64,000 nucleotides of DNA from Planctellipticum variicoloris (GTDB lineage: Bacteria; Planctomycetota; Planctomycetia; Planctomycetales; Planctomycetaceae), in the NCBI RefSeq assembly GCF_030622045.1, contig NZ_CP130886.1, forward strand, positions 3,237,557 through 3,301,556, written 5' to 3'. How positions within the stretch are numbered: the first letter of the stretch is position 1; the number at the start of each line of letters is the position of its first letter. The position numbers were made by a program, and so were the translations under genes. The notes under the pieces were generated by a model. That model was not told the origin of the DNA, did no database searches, and worked only from the letters and a program-made list of their open reading frames with translations. Shown in pieces: positions 22,126-31,261 of the stretch.

Positions 22126-24162
22126 ATGTGCGACAGAGTGAATGCCTTGCGATGCAGGTTTGAGATAATCTATTCGGGAATCGCCTGCGCGATGCTCACG
22201 CTCGCTTGCCATCCGGTCGCCGCCCAGTCCGCTGCGGAGAAATCGCCAGCCGACCTGCCGCTGGTCCGCCCTGTCCCGCCGCGAAACATCCTGCTGGTTT
22301 ACGAGCAGACTGACGACCGCAAGTTGAAGGAACTGGAGACCGCCCAGTCGATCTGCAAGTCCTTGAAAATCCCACATGACTCGATTGCACAGTTCGATAT
22401 CAAGCGCAAGGACTACTCGCCCTACGATCTGATTGTGACCGGCACGAATGCTATGGACTGCTACGAAGCGTCGCCCGAATCGCGCAAACCAGAAGCTTTT
22501 AAGCCTCTGGAGGAGTTTGTGAACTCCGGCGGCCACCTGATTGTCTTCGGCTCGTGGCAGGGGCGAAACTGCGAGAATCTGCAGCGATTCGGCCTGCACA
22601 CCGCGGGCGGCGAACCACGGAGCTACGCTTCGGTCGCGAGCCGTACGGCGGCACTCTTCGCCGGCAACGAACGCCATGTCCCGGAGGGCAACTATCTCCA
22701 TCAGATCTGTACGTTTCGCTTCACGCGTCCGTCCGTGCCGATGCTGGAAGAAAGCCCTGGCGGAAACCCGGTTCTGGCGACAGTCTCCTACGGTCGCGGA
22801 CGTTTTACATTCACCAGTGTTTCGCCGTCCTACGGTCCGCAACCGGCCTATTGGCTGATCGATGCCGTCCTCCCCTGGGCCATCCGCGGCGGGCCGACCA
22901 GCCTGCTTGTCAGTTCGCGCTCGCCGATATCACACGACGGTCTGGCATCACAGCGGCTCCCGGTCCCTGGTCAGGAACAACTCTCAGCCGCCGAGAAGGA
23001 GATTCGCGAACGCTTTCCCCGCGAACTGACGGCGAAGACAGTGACGAAACGGGACGCCGAGACTCTCCGCGGCGCTGCCAACATGGAAGCCGACCCGAGT
23101 CTGAAATACGTCCTGCTGCGGCTGACGGCCGATCTCTACGCGGACACGGGGTCCGTGCAGGAAGCCGCTGAAACGATCAAGACATTGACGTCGCGGTATG
23201 CCGCAGACGACGGCCAGCTCCTGCTTCCGGTCTTGACTCGCGCGGAAGCTGCGGGCAGAGATCCTGAGACCGGCATCGCGATCTTCAATCTCGCCTCGTC
23301 TGTGGCCGACTCCTCGCTCAAACAACTCCGCTTCGATGATGCGATTGCGGCCCTGTCCGTGGCGCGCCGCGCCGTCAACGGATCGCGCACGCGCCGCCTT
23401 CAGTCTGTGGCTCAGGTGGAGCAGCGCCGCGTTGAGAAGCTCGCCGAGGAGTGGAAGTCGCTCCAGCCCGCTGCGGATCGACTGGCAGCGAGCACGGCGA
23501 CCGCCGAGGACCAAGAAGCACTGGGCCGGTTTGACATCTTTCAGTTGAACGACTGGCAGCGTGGCCTGCCCCTGCTCGCAGAGGGGCAGGACCCGCTGCT
23601 CCGCGATGCAGCCGCGCTCGAACAGCAACATGCTGGGGCTTCGACGGAGTACGTCCGGATTGGAGAGGCGTGGGAAAAGGCGGCCGCCGCCTTGCCACCT
23701 GGAAATCAGGAGCTGATCTACGCTCGCGCTGCACTCTGGTTTGGCCGTGCGGCATCGGTTCAAGCAGGTCCGGAAAAAGCTGCACTCACCAGGCATCAAG
23801 AGGAGATCCCGACCGCGTTTCACCAGCTCCGCCTCAGCATCGGAGCATTCCGCGGCACGATCCGGCTGGAAATCGCACCTGATCGCGTTGTCTGCTTTGC
23901 CGACCGCGATGGCCAGCTCCCAGCGACTGGCAAGATCGGTGACGCTGACTGGGACATTGCGACGAGACCGGAATTCGAGACTCGCGGCGTCTTTCGAGTG
24001 ATTCCCCCCGAAATCGCGTTGCAGACAGCGCGGCTCGGCCCACTGCGTTCGAAAGTCTCCGCGAAAATTCTGGAGGCCGCACCTGAGAAGATCGTCCTGC
24101 AGTTGCAGAACGACAAGCCAACTTCGGGCGACTCTAACATCACAATTCGATTCGGAAAATGA
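22126..24162 (+). CDS. Large exported protein with Rossmann-like N-terminal domain, unknown
   Basis: 678 residues from ATG 22126; an in-frame TTG lies at 22063. Hydrophobic signal region (FEIIYSGIACAMLTLACHPVAAQ). The N-terminal 200 or so residues have a flavodoxin/glutamine-amidotransferase-like pattern: RNILLVYEQTDDRKLKELE, YDLIVTGTNAMDCYE, FVNSGGHLIVFGSWQGRN. This is the type used by ThuA-like and related exported domains. The rest is long helices that may be TPR-like, ending in a short beta region. No catalytic residues can be named. Flanked on both sides by family-1 dispersed repeats. Confidence 0.75.
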   Translation: MCDRVNALRCRFEIIYSGIACAMLTLACHPVAAQSAAEKSPADLPLVRPVPPRNILLVYEQTDDRKLKELETAQSICKSLKIPHDSIAQFDIKRKDYSPYDLIVTGTNAMDCYEASPESRKPEAFKPLEEFVNSGGHLIVFGSWQGRNCENLQRFGLHTAGGEPRSYASVASRTAALFAGNERHVPEGNYLHQICTFRFTRPSVPMLEESPGGNPVLATVSYGRGRFTFTSVSPSYGPQPAYWLIDAVLPWAIRGGPTSLLVSSRSPISHDGLASQRLPVPGQEQLSAAEKEIRERFPRELTAKTVTKRDAETLRGAANMEADPSLKYVLLRLTADLYADTGSVQEAAETIKTLTSRYAADDGQLLLPVLTRAEAAGRDPETGIAIFNLASSVADSSLKQLRFDDAIAALSVARRAVNGSRTRRLQSVAQVEQRRVEKLAEEWKSLQPAADRLAASTATAEDQEALGRFDIFQLNDWQRGLPLLAEGQDPLLRDAAALEQQHAGASTEYVRIGEAWEKAAAALPPGNQELIYARAALWFGRAASVQAGPEKAALTRHQEEIPTAFHQLRLSIGAFRGTIRLEIAPDRVVCFADRDGQLPATGKIGDADWDIATRPEFETRGVFRVIPPEIALQTARLGPLRSKVSAKILEAAPEKIVLQLQNDKPTSGDSNITIRFGK

Positions 24163-24188
24163 CCGCGGTGCAGCGCTGAATCATACTG

Positions 24189-24378
24189 GTTCGATATTCC
24201 GCCCTCCTCATTCGACATTTCTTCTTCGCGTCGTCGCGTTCCTCGTTGCGTCGTTGCGTGAAATCTTCCGCCTGCTCTGCGACTCTGCGACTCTGCGAGA
24301 GATCTTCGCCGCCGCCCACAATGGCACCGCCGGCCCCCAGCGCCTAGAATTGGTGATTGACGCCTCCCCTCCCGACCG
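24189..24378. repeat. Dispersed intergenic repeat, family 1, extended copy
   Basis: Same order of blocks as 21829-21982: TATTCCGCCCTCCTCATTCG, CTCTGCGAGAGATCTTC, CCCACAATGGCACCGCC, GGCCCCCAGCGCC, TGGTGATTG. It ends about 20 bp before the glcD start, so the glcD promoter or leader lies within or just after the element. Confidence 0.75.
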
Positions 24379-24399
24379 TCCTTCACCAAAGCCCAGCCC

Positions 24400-25869
24400 A
24401 TGTCCGCTCTGGCCGACGCGCCTGCCCACCTGGTCACTGCCGCGTTTCTCGACAAACTCCGCTCCATCGTCGGCGACGGGAATGTCCTGGCTCAGGCCGA
24501 GGAGCTCCTCGTTTACGAGTGCGACGGCTACGTCGTCGAGAAGCAGACGCCCGACGCCGTCGTCTTCCCGACGACCACCGAGCAGGTCTCGCAGATCGTC
24601 AAGCTCTGCAATGCGCACCACATCCCGTTCGTGCCGCGCGGGGCCGGGACGAGCCTGGCCGGCGGGTGCCTGCCGATCGGCGGCGGCGTGATGCTGGCCC
24701 TGACGCGGATGAAGCAGATCCTCGAAGTCAGCGTCCGCGACCGCTACGCCGTCGTCCAGCCGGGGCTGGTCAACGTCCACCTGACGCAGCGGCTCAAAGG
24801 GACCGGCTACCACTACGCCCCCGATCCGTCGAGCCAGGGAGCCTGCACGGTCGGCGGCAATTTCGCGACCAACTCCGGCGGGCCGCACACGCTCAAGTAT
24901 GGCGTGACCGTCAATCACGTCCTCGGAGCCGAGGTCGTGCTGCCCGATGGATCAGTCGTCGAACTTGGCGGCCCGGTCGAAGACTCTCCCGGCTATGACC
25001 TGACCGGGCTGTTCGTTGGCAGCGAAGGAACGCTCGGCATCTGCACCAAGCTCTACGTCCGCCTGACGCGCGACCCGGCCGCCTACCGGACCATGCTCGG
25101 CGTATTTGAAACGGTCGACGACGCGACGCAGGCCATCAGCAGCATCATCGGGGCAGGGATCGTCCCGGCCGCGCTGGAGCTGATGGACCAGGGGATCGTG
25201 CAGGCGCTCGAACAGGCTTTTCACTTCGGCTTCCCGCTCGACGCCGGGGCCGTGCTGCTGATCGAAGTCGATGGCCTCGAAGTCGCCGTCGACGACGAAG
25301 CCGAGCGGATCACCACGCTCTGCCTAGCGAACATGGCCCGCGAAGTCCGCCGGGCGAAGACCGCCCAGGAGCGCCAGCTCCTCTGGAAATGCCGCAAGCA
25401 GGCCTTCGGCGCGATCGGCCGATTGAGCCCGAGTTACTGCACTCAAGACGGCGTCGTCCCCCGCACGCGGCTGCCGGAGATCCTGCGGTTCATCACCGAC
25501 TGCGGCCTGCGGCACAACATCCGCATCGTGAACGTCTTCCATGCGGGGGACGGGAACATCCACCCGATTCTGCTGTTCGACGAACGGGACAAGGAGCAGG
25601 TCGAACGCGTGCTGAAAGCCAGCGACGAGATTCTGGAGAAGTGCATCGACCTCGGCGGCAGCGTGACCGGCGAGCACGGCATCGGAGTCGAGAAGATCAG
25701 CTTCATGAACAAGCTCTTCACCCCCGAAGACCTTGCCGTGATGCAGTCGATCCACGACTGTTTCAACCCCGACGGCCAGTGCAGCCCCGGCAAAATGCTG
25801 CCGACGTCGGCGGGCTGCGGCAACGAATATGTGCCCCGCAAGAACCCCGGCCGGAAGGCTTCGCTGTAG
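24400..25869 (+). CDS. glcD: Glycolate oxidase subunit GlcD (FAD-linked)
   Basis: 489 residues. Catalytic FAD subunit of glycolate dehydrogenase, oxidising glycolate to glyoxylate and passing electrons toward quinone. PCMH-type FAD domain: FVPRGAGTSLAGGCLPIGGG, APDPSSQGACTVGGNFATNS, GLFVGSEGTLGI. The C-terminal FAD-linked oxidase cap has VNVFHAGDGNIHP and the GSVTGEHGIGVEK signature. First gene of glcD-glcE-glcF-phosphatase, all on the plus strand with short spacers. Confidence 0.94.
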   Translation: MSALADAPAHLVTAAFLDKLRSIVGDGNVLAQAEELLVYECDGYVVEKQTPDAVVFPTTTEQVSQIVKLCNAHHIPFVPRGAGTSLAGGCLPIGGGVMLALTRMKQILEVSVRDRYAVVQPGLVNVHLTQRLKGTGYHYAPDPSSQGACTVGGNFATNSGGPHTLKYGVTVNHVLGAEVVLPDGSVVELGGPVEDSPGYDLTGLFVGSEGTLGICTKLYVRLTRDPAAYRTMLGVFETVDDATQAISSIIGAGIVPAALELMDQGIVQALEQAFHFGFPLDAGAVLLIEVDGLEVAVDDEAERITTLCLANMAREVRRAKTAQERQLLWKCRKQAFGAIGRLSPSYCTQDGVVPRTRLPEILRFITDCGLRHNIRIVNVFHAGDGNIHPILLFDERDKEQVERVLKASDEILEKCIDLGGSVTGEHGIGVEKISFMNKLFTPEDLAVMQSIHDCFNPDGQCSPGKMLPTSAGCGNEYVPRKNPGRKASL

Positions 25870-25927
25870 CGTCTTCTCCTCCAGTGCATCCCCCAAGTTA
25901 TGACTTCCCTGCTGTGACCCAAGTTCG

Positions 25928-27148
25928 ATGACCAACGCCTTCACCCCCGCCACGCAGACCGAACTCGCCCGCTTCGTGGCCGAGAACGCCCAGGGCGCCA
26001 AACGACCGCTCACGCCCGTCGGCGGACGAACGGCCCTCCACTTCGGCTATGCTGGCAAAGACGGCGCCCAGGTCGTCGACCTGCACGGACTGTCGAAAGT
26101 CATCGACTATCCCGCCCGCGATATGACAGTCACCGTGGAAGCCGGGCTGCGCATCGACGAGCTGCAGACGCTGCTCCGGACTGAACGTCAGCGGCTGCCG
26201 ATCGATATCGCGCAGTCGGCCCGGGCCACGATCGGCGGGGCGATCGCTACAAATACCAGCGGGCCGCGACGGTTCGGGCACGGCACCTTTCGCGATTACG
26301 TGATCGGCATCTCCGCGGTCGACGCCCACGGCAAGCTGTTCAAAGGGGGCGGCCGAGTTGTCAAAAACGTCGCCGGGTATGACCTCTGCAAGCTGTTGAC
26401 CGGCTCGCGCGGCTCGCTGGGGATCATCTCCCAGGTCACGCTCAAGCTGCGGCCTGTCGCGGAAACTTCCGCGTTCTTGTGGTGTCCGTTCGAGATCTTT
26501 GCCGAGGTCGAAAACGCTCTCGGCCGGCTGCTGCAGTCCGACGCCCGGCCGGTCGCGCTCGAAGTCCTCGCCGGGAGTGCGGCCCATCTGATCGCGAATG
26601 AGGCGCGGGCGGGACTGCCGTCGGCTTCGCCAGTCCTCTGCGTCGGCGTCGAAGGAACGCCGCAGGAAGTCGAGTGGCAGCTCGACCGGCTGCGGAAAGA
26701 GATCACCCCGTACGGCGTGCAGGATCTGATCCGGGTTGAAGGGGAGTCGGCAGAACATCTCTGGACCGCTCTGACCGAGTTTCAGACGTCCGCCGATGAC
26801 CCGCTGACATTCCAGGCGAACCTGCTCCCGTCGCGCTGCATGGAGTTCGCCGATGCTGCAGTCAAGCTCGGCGTTTCCGTCCAGGTCCATGCCGGGAACG
26901 GCATCGTGATCGGTCAGTTGCCGGAAGAGGCCGCGACCGTCGAGCAGGCGCTGGCGGCTCTCAGTTCGCTGCGGCAGTTTGCGAGACAGGCGAAGGGGAA
27001 TCTGCAGGTGCTGCACTGCGATCCGGAGTGGAAATCCCGCATGCCGATGTGCGGCGATCCCGAACCCGCCTGGCCCCTGATGCGACAGCTCAAGCAGTCG
27101 CTCGATCCCCACGGACTCCTGAATCCCGGCCGCTTCATCGACGCCTGA
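25928..27148 (+). CDS. glcE: Glycolate oxidase subunit GlcE (FAD-binding)
   Basis: 406 residues, smaller and diverged from GlcD as usual. FAD-binding pattern: PVGGRTALHFGYAGK, SARATIGGAIATNTSGPRRFGHGTFRDYV, GRVVKNVAGYDLCKLLTGSRGSLGIISQV. The ending HGLLNPGRF is typical of the family. The subunit is required for activity of the GlcDEF complex. It starts 58 bp after glcD and is followed after 37 bp by glcF. Confidence 0.94.
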   Translation: MTNAFTPATQTELARFVAENAQGAKRPLTPVGGRTALHFGYAGKDGAQVVDLHGLSKVIDYPARDMTVTVEAGLRIDELQTLLRTERQRLPIDIAQSARATIGGAIATNTSGPRRFGHGTFRDYVIGISAVDAHGKLFKGGGRVVKNVAGYDLCKLLTGSRGSLGIISQVTLKLRPVAETSAFLWCPFEIFAEVENALGRLLQSDARPVALEVLAGSAAHLIANEARAGLPSASPVLCVGVEGTPQEVEWQLDRLRKEITPYGVQDLIRVEGESAEHLWTALTEFQTSADDPLTFQANLLPSRCMEFADAAVKLGVSVQVHAGNGIVIGQLPEEAATVEQALAALSSLRQFARQAKGNLQVLHCDPEWKSRMPMCGDPEPAWPLMRQLKQSLDPHGLLNPGRFIDA

Positions 27149-27185
27149 TTTCCCTCATGCACTGCTCCTTCGCGGGTCAACCCAC

Positions 27186-28529
27186 GTGACAGCCCCAGCC
27201 ACCGATAAGACGCCGAGCGACCCCCACCAACTGGGGGAGTCGATCAACTACGAACGGTTTCTGGACTGCGTCCACTGCGGTCTGTGCACCGCCGCCTGCC
27301 CGACGTACCTGGAAACCGGCGACGAGAATAACAGCCCCCGCGGACGGATCTATCTAATGCGGGCGGTCACCGACGGCCGGCTGGAGCTGACCGACAAAGT
27401 CCGCGGCCATCTGGACCTCTGCCTCGACTGCCGGAGCTGCGAATCGGCCTGCCCGTCGGGGGTGCAATACGGTCGGCTGATCGAGCCGTTTCGCGTGGAA
27501 GTCCAGCAGCAGGACGTCCGACTGGGACGACGGGCCCCGGACGGCTGGTTCCAGCGCTGGATCCTCTACGGCATGTTCCCCTATGCAGGCAGAACCCGGC
27601 TGGCTTTATTCCCGGCCAAGATCGCCCAGGTGCTGGGACTCGACCGGCTGGCGGACAAGCTCGGCCTGACGAAGCTGCTGCCGGAGAAGCTGCAGCGGAT
27701 GCACCGCCTGCTGCCGAAACTGCAGCCCCGCGGCCCGTCGCTGCCGGAGGTCCTGCCGGCGATTGGCCCGAAGCGGGCAAAGGTGGCTCTGTTCACGGGC
27801 TGTGTCGCGGACGCGATGTTTCACCACGTCCACTGGGCCACCGCCCGCGTGCTGCAGCTGAACGGCTGCGAAGTGGTGATTCCGAAGTCGCAGGTCTGTT
27901 GCGCGGCGATTCACTACCACAGCGGAGCCGGCGCCCCGGCAATGCAGTTCGCGAAGTCGAACATCTCGGCGTTTCCCGACGATCTCGATGCAATCATCGT
28001 AAACGTCGCCGGCTGCGGTTCCATGCTCAAAGACTACGGCCATATGGCCGAGGAGCTGGCCCCCGGTCAACCGGAGCTGCACTCACAGTTCAATCGCTTC
28101 GCGGGGCGGATCAAGGATGTCTCGGAGTTCCTCGCCGAACTGGGGCCGATCGCTCCGAAGGGCGAAGTCCGCCTGAAAGCGACGTATCACGACGCCTGTC
28201 ACCTGTGCCACGCCCAGAAAATCCGGGAGCAGCCGCGGCAGCTCCTGAACCTCGTCCCCGGTCTCGAACTCATCCCATTAGCGGAGTCGGAGATCTGTTG
28301 CGGCGCGGCGGGGAGCTATAATTTGACGCAGGGGGAAATGGCCGACCGCCTGGGCGAACGGAAGCTGCAGAACATTCTGGCGACCGGGGCAAAAGTGCTC
28401 ATCTCCGCGAATACCGGCTGCACGCTGCAGATTGCCGCCATCCTCCGCGATGGCGGGCACGATATCCAGGTGCTCCATCCGATGGAAATCCTGGACCGGA
28501 GCTACCGGGGCGGCGATTCAGGCAAGTGA
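27186..28529 (+). CDS. glcF: Glycolate oxidase iron-sulfur subunit GlcF
   Basis: 447 residues from GTG 27186. Two 4Fe-4S ferredoxin motifs: CVHCGLCTAACPTY near residue 30 and CLDCRSCESACPSG near 80. Two CCG-type cysteine-rich domains follow (SQVCCAAIHYHSGA and, near the C-terminus, SEICCGAAGSYN with an earlier TYHDACHL). It transfers electrons from the flavin subunits to the membrane quinone pool. Third gene of the glycolate operon, followed closely by a HAD phosphatase. Confidence 0.95.
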   Translation: MTAPATDKTPSDPHQLGESINYERFLDCVHCGLCTAACPTYLETGDENNSPRGRIYLMRAVTDGRLELTDKVRGHLDLCLDCRSCESACPSGVQYGRLIEPFRVEVQQQDVRLGRRAPDGWFQRWILYGMFPYAGRTRLALFPAKIAQVLGLDRLADKLGLTKLLPEKLQRMHRLLPKLQPRGPSLPEVLPAIGPKRAKVALFTGCVADAMFHHVHWATARVLQLNGCEVVIPKSQVCCAAIHYHSGAGAPAMQFAKSNISAFPDDLDAIIVNVAGCGSMLKDYGHMAEELAPGQPELHSQFNRFAGRIKDVSEFLAELGPIAPKGEVRLKATYHDACHLCHAQKIREQPRQLLNLVPGLELIPLAESEICCGAAGSYNLTQGEMADRLGERKLQNILATGAKVLISANTGCTLQIAAILRDGGHDIQVLHPMEILDRSYRGGDSGK

Positions 28530-28593
28530 TGCAAGCGACGGACGCTTGCGAGTGAAAGAGTCCGGCACGGACGGGAAGGAAGTCAGAGTTTCG

Positions 28594-29244
28594 ATGGCGA
28601 TTCGCGCAGTCTGTTTCGATTTCGACGGGTTGATGTTCAATACCGAGCACGTCTTCTACGACGCCGCCGAAGTGCTGCTGGGGAGGCGGCAGATTCCGAT
28701 GTCCAAGGGGGCGATGGACTCGATGCTGGGTCGACGGCCGCCCGAGTCCTTTTACAGCCTCGTGAGCTATCTGGGGATCGACGAGGACCCGCTGGAGCTG
28801 CTCGCCGAGTCGCGGCTGATCTTTGCCGACCTGCTCGACGGCCGGCTGCAGCCGATGCCTGGGCTGTTTGAACTGCTGGATCACGTCGAACACTTGCAGC
28901 TCCCCAAAGGAGTCGCAACGTCGTCGCCGCGGGAATACCTCGACGAACTGCTCGACCGGTACGGGCTCAAGGATCGCTTCGCGGTCACGTTGACGGCCGA
29001 GGACGTGACCCACGGCAAACCGCACCCGGAAATCTATCTGACCGCGGCCAGCCGGATGGGGGTGACGGCTCCGGAGATGCTGGTCCTGGAAGACAGCCAG
29101 ACGGGGACGAAGGCCGGGGTTTCGGCGGGAGCCTGCGTGGTCTCGGTTCCCCACGATCACACCGCCGACCACTGCTTTGAAGGGGCGGCCCACATCGCCT
29201 CCGGCCTGGATGATCCGCGGATTCGGACGCTGCTCGCGGGCTGA
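28594..29244 (+). CDS. HAD-superfamily hydrolase, likely phosphoglycolate phosphatase
   Basis: 216 residues from ATG 28594 with GAAGGA upstream. HAD motif I CFDFDGLMFNTE (nucleophile Asp9, acid/base Asp11), motif II VATSSP, motif III Lys in HGKPHPE, motif IV VLEDSQTG. The helical cap is of the beta-phosphoglucomutase/phosphoglycolate phosphatase type. Its place directly after glcDEF suggests that it makes glycolate from 2-phosphoglycolate, which GlcDEF then oxidises. A sugar-phosphate phosphatase role cannot be excluded. Confidence 0.9.
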   Translation: MAIRAVCFDFDGLMFNTEHVFYDAAEVLLGRRQIPMSKGAMDSMLGRRPPESFYSLVSYLGIDEDPLELLAESRLIFADLLDGRLQPMPGLFELLDHVEHLQLPKGVATSSPREYLDELLDRYGLKDRFAVTLTAEDVTHGKPHPEIYLTAASRMGVTAPEMLVLEDSQTGTKAGVSAGACVVSVPHDHTADHCFEGAAHIASGLDDPRIRTLLAG

Positions 29245-29391
29245 CGCGGCCCGTTTCCCGCCGTGAAACGGCTGCTGCTGCAAAAACTCTCGCCTCGAAC
29301 CGGCTGCGCAACCGATCTAACCGTCAGAGTCGGGCCGGTTCGGCGGAACGTCTTTTCGAGGGCGGGGCAGGGGACTGCTGCGCGCGGCGGC

Positions 29392-30447
29392 ATGCGGATC
29401 CTTTACGGCGCGAATTCCCAGGGACAGGGACACTTCTCCAAGGCGGCCGTCCTCGTGCCGCTGCTGGAAGCGCGCGGCCATGACGTGCGCGTGGTCTCGT
29501 CCGGACCGACGCCGCCCGAGGGCTATCGTTTCTCCTGGCATCGGCACTTCTACGGCTTGCCGTATGCCGTGAGCGATGGGCGCACCGACTACGGTTTGAC
29601 GATCCGTCGCTGGGTCCGCGATCTGCCGAAACTCTTTGGCAGTTTTGCGAAAGTCCGCCGGCTCGTGCAGGAATTCGAGCCCGAGCTGATCCTCAGCGAT
29701 TTCGAGCCGCTGACGGCCAGTCCGCTGCTGGGAGCGCGTTGCGAGGTGATCTGCATCAGCCGGCAGGTCGCCCTGTCGGATCGCGCGATTTCAGTTCCCG
29801 ACTGTGCCGCCCTCGACATGCGGCTGACGCGCACCGCGGTGCGGCTCTTTACCTGCGGGGCCGATCGGACTTACGGCTATCACTACGAGCCCGCTTCGTT
29901 CCGGTGCGTGCCGCCGGTGCTGCGACCCGAGATCTTCTCGGCCAGGCCCCTGGATGGCGAGCATCTGCTGGTCTACTGCCATTTCGACGACGCCCGGGCG
30001 CTGATCGACTGGGCCGCGGATCGCCGGCAGCCGGTGCGGGCCTATGGATTTCCGCAAGTTCCGCGCGGACGGCAGGGGTTTGTCGAATTCCGTCCGCCGA
30101 GCCGGACCGGCATGCTCGACGACCTGCGAACGGCCCGGGCGGTCGTCACGAACGCCGGGCTGACGACGCCGATCGAGGCGTTTCTGCTGGGCAAACCGGT
30201 CTGCGTGACGCCGATCCGCAACCAGTGGGAACAGGTCGTCAACGCGTATCATCTGCACGAGGCGGGGCTCGCGACGCATTGCGAAACGTGGGACTTCGAC
30301 CGGGCGCTGGAGACGCCGCCCCGGAGCGTCAATCACCCGCTGCTGCCGTGGCTGCGAACGGCTCCTGACGCGATTCTGGATCACATTCTCGACGAGCGTC
30401 CGGCCGCAACCCGGCCCGCGACGCTCCCGTTCCGCCGGGCGGCCTGA
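29392..30447 (+). CDS. GT-B glycosyltransferase-like protein (MurG/UGT-type)
   Basis: 351 residues from ATG 29392. The opening MRILYGANSQGQGHFSKAAVLVPLLEARGHDVRVVSSG is the glycine-rich acceptor loop of MurG- and UDP-glycosyltransferase-like proteins. The C-terminal part has LDDLRTARAVVTNAGLTTPIEAFLLGKPVCVTPIRNQWEQVVNAYHL, the nucleotide-sugar binding half. Substrate unknown. Its TGA stop (30445-30447) directly abuts the stop of the convergent sixA gene, with no spacer. Confidence 0.85.
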   Translation: MRILYGANSQGQGHFSKAAVLVPLLEARGHDVRVVSSGPTPPEGYRFSWHRHFYGLPYAVSDGRTDYGLTIRRWVRDLPKLFGSFAKVRRLVQEFEPELILSDFEPLTASPLLGARCEVICISRQVALSDRAISVPDCAALDMRLTRTAVRLFTCGADRTYGYHYEPASFRCVPPVLRPEIFSARPLDGEHLLVYCHFDDARALIDWAADRRQPVRAYGFPQVPRGRQGFVEFRPPSRTGMLDDLRTARAVVTNAGLTTPIEAFLLGKPVCVTPIRNQWEQVVNAYHLHEAGLATHCETWDFDRALETPPRSVNHPLLPWLRTAPDAILDHILDERPAATRPATLPFRRAA

Positions 30448-30918
30448 TCAGCCGAACCAGTCGGGATCGGTCAGCCACTTGAGCCGTCCGGCGCGGGGCA
30501 GCAGCAGTTCGCCGAACTCCAGACAGGCCACGGCGCCGGGCGAATACGCCACGCGACCGCCGCATGCCTGGAAGACGCACTCGCCGACGTCCGGCTGATG
30601 GCCGACGCACAAAATGCGTTCCACGGCCCGACTGCGGACGGCTTCCAGCAGGCGTTCGCAGCGCATGCCGGGGGCCATCACTGAGGTCTGTTCCACGGGA
30701 ATTTCCGCGGGCCATTCGGCGGCGAAGGCCTGAGCCGTCTGCCCGGCTCGGATGAGCGGGCTGTGCCAGATCAGTTCGGGCAGCACCGTCCGCGTGGCCA
30801 GCCAGCGGGCCAGTTCGCCGACCTGCCTCCGGCCGCGATCGGTCAGGGCACGGTCGAAGTCCGTGGCGCACTGGTCGGGATCGACCGCTTCGCCGTGTCG
30901 AGCCACCCAGATCTGCAT
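30448..30918 (-). CDS. sixA: Phosphohistidine phosphatase SixA
   Basis: 156 residues, the usual size of SixA. Catalytic VARHGEAV (His8 as nucleophile), HSPLIRAGQTAQAF and the second histidine in CVGHQPDV. It removes phosphate from histidine in phosphorelay or PTS proteins in other bacteria; a more general histidine-phosphatase role is possible. Single minus-strand gene, stop to stop with the glycosyltransferase gene. Confidence 0.9.
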   Translation of the reverse strand: MQIWVARHGEAVDPDQCATDFDRALTDRGRRQVGELARWLATRTVLPELIWHSPLIRAGQTAQAFAAEWPAEIPVEQTSVMAPGMRCERLLEAVRSRAVERILCVGHQPDVGECVFQACGGRVAYSPGAVACLEFGELLLPRAGRLKWLTDPDWFG

Positions 30919-31261
30919 CGTTGTCTGCCCTTGGTTGCAGGAGTTCGACGTCCAGTCGCCAGATTACTGAAGTCGGGGCGGCGATGGGAGCTTACACGAC
31001 CATTCCTCGTTCCCAGGCTCCGCCTGGGAATGCGTCTTTGGACGCTCCGCGTCCTATTTCATCATTTTCATCATCATCGTCCGGAGACGCGAGGCAGAGC
31101 CTCGCAAGCGGGGGTTCCCAGGCAGAGCCTGGGAACCAGTGAACCGAAGAAATTGGATATAAACATCTTGTTTTGACGCAAGGGGGACGATAGAGTGAAT
31201 CACAGATGCAGAAACGAGAGCTTGAAGTCGAGTCCTGCTGACGTAATGAGGAGGTCCTCCC
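30919..31261. repeat. 343-bp gap with three short perfect hairpins
   Basis: No gene seen. TTCCCAGGC-TCC-GCCTGGGAA (31010-31030), GCGAGGC-AGA-GCCTCGC (31089-31105) and an 11-bp stem around GTTCCCAGGC-AGA-GCCTGGGAAC (31113-31137) are all perfect stems with 3-nt loops. The outer two hairpins share the TTCCCAGGC stem, and the intervening sequences are partly inverted. This looks like a small palindromic intergenic element. Confidence 0.75.
31249..31260 (+). promoter_or_regulatory. Palindromic ribosome-binding site AGGAGGTCCTCC
   Basis: A full Shine-Dalgarno AGGAGG is directly followed by its exact complement TCCTCC, one base before the ATG at 31262. It fixes the start. The self-complementarity (or mRNA dimer pairing) could hide the ribosome-binding site. 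Confidence 0.7.
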
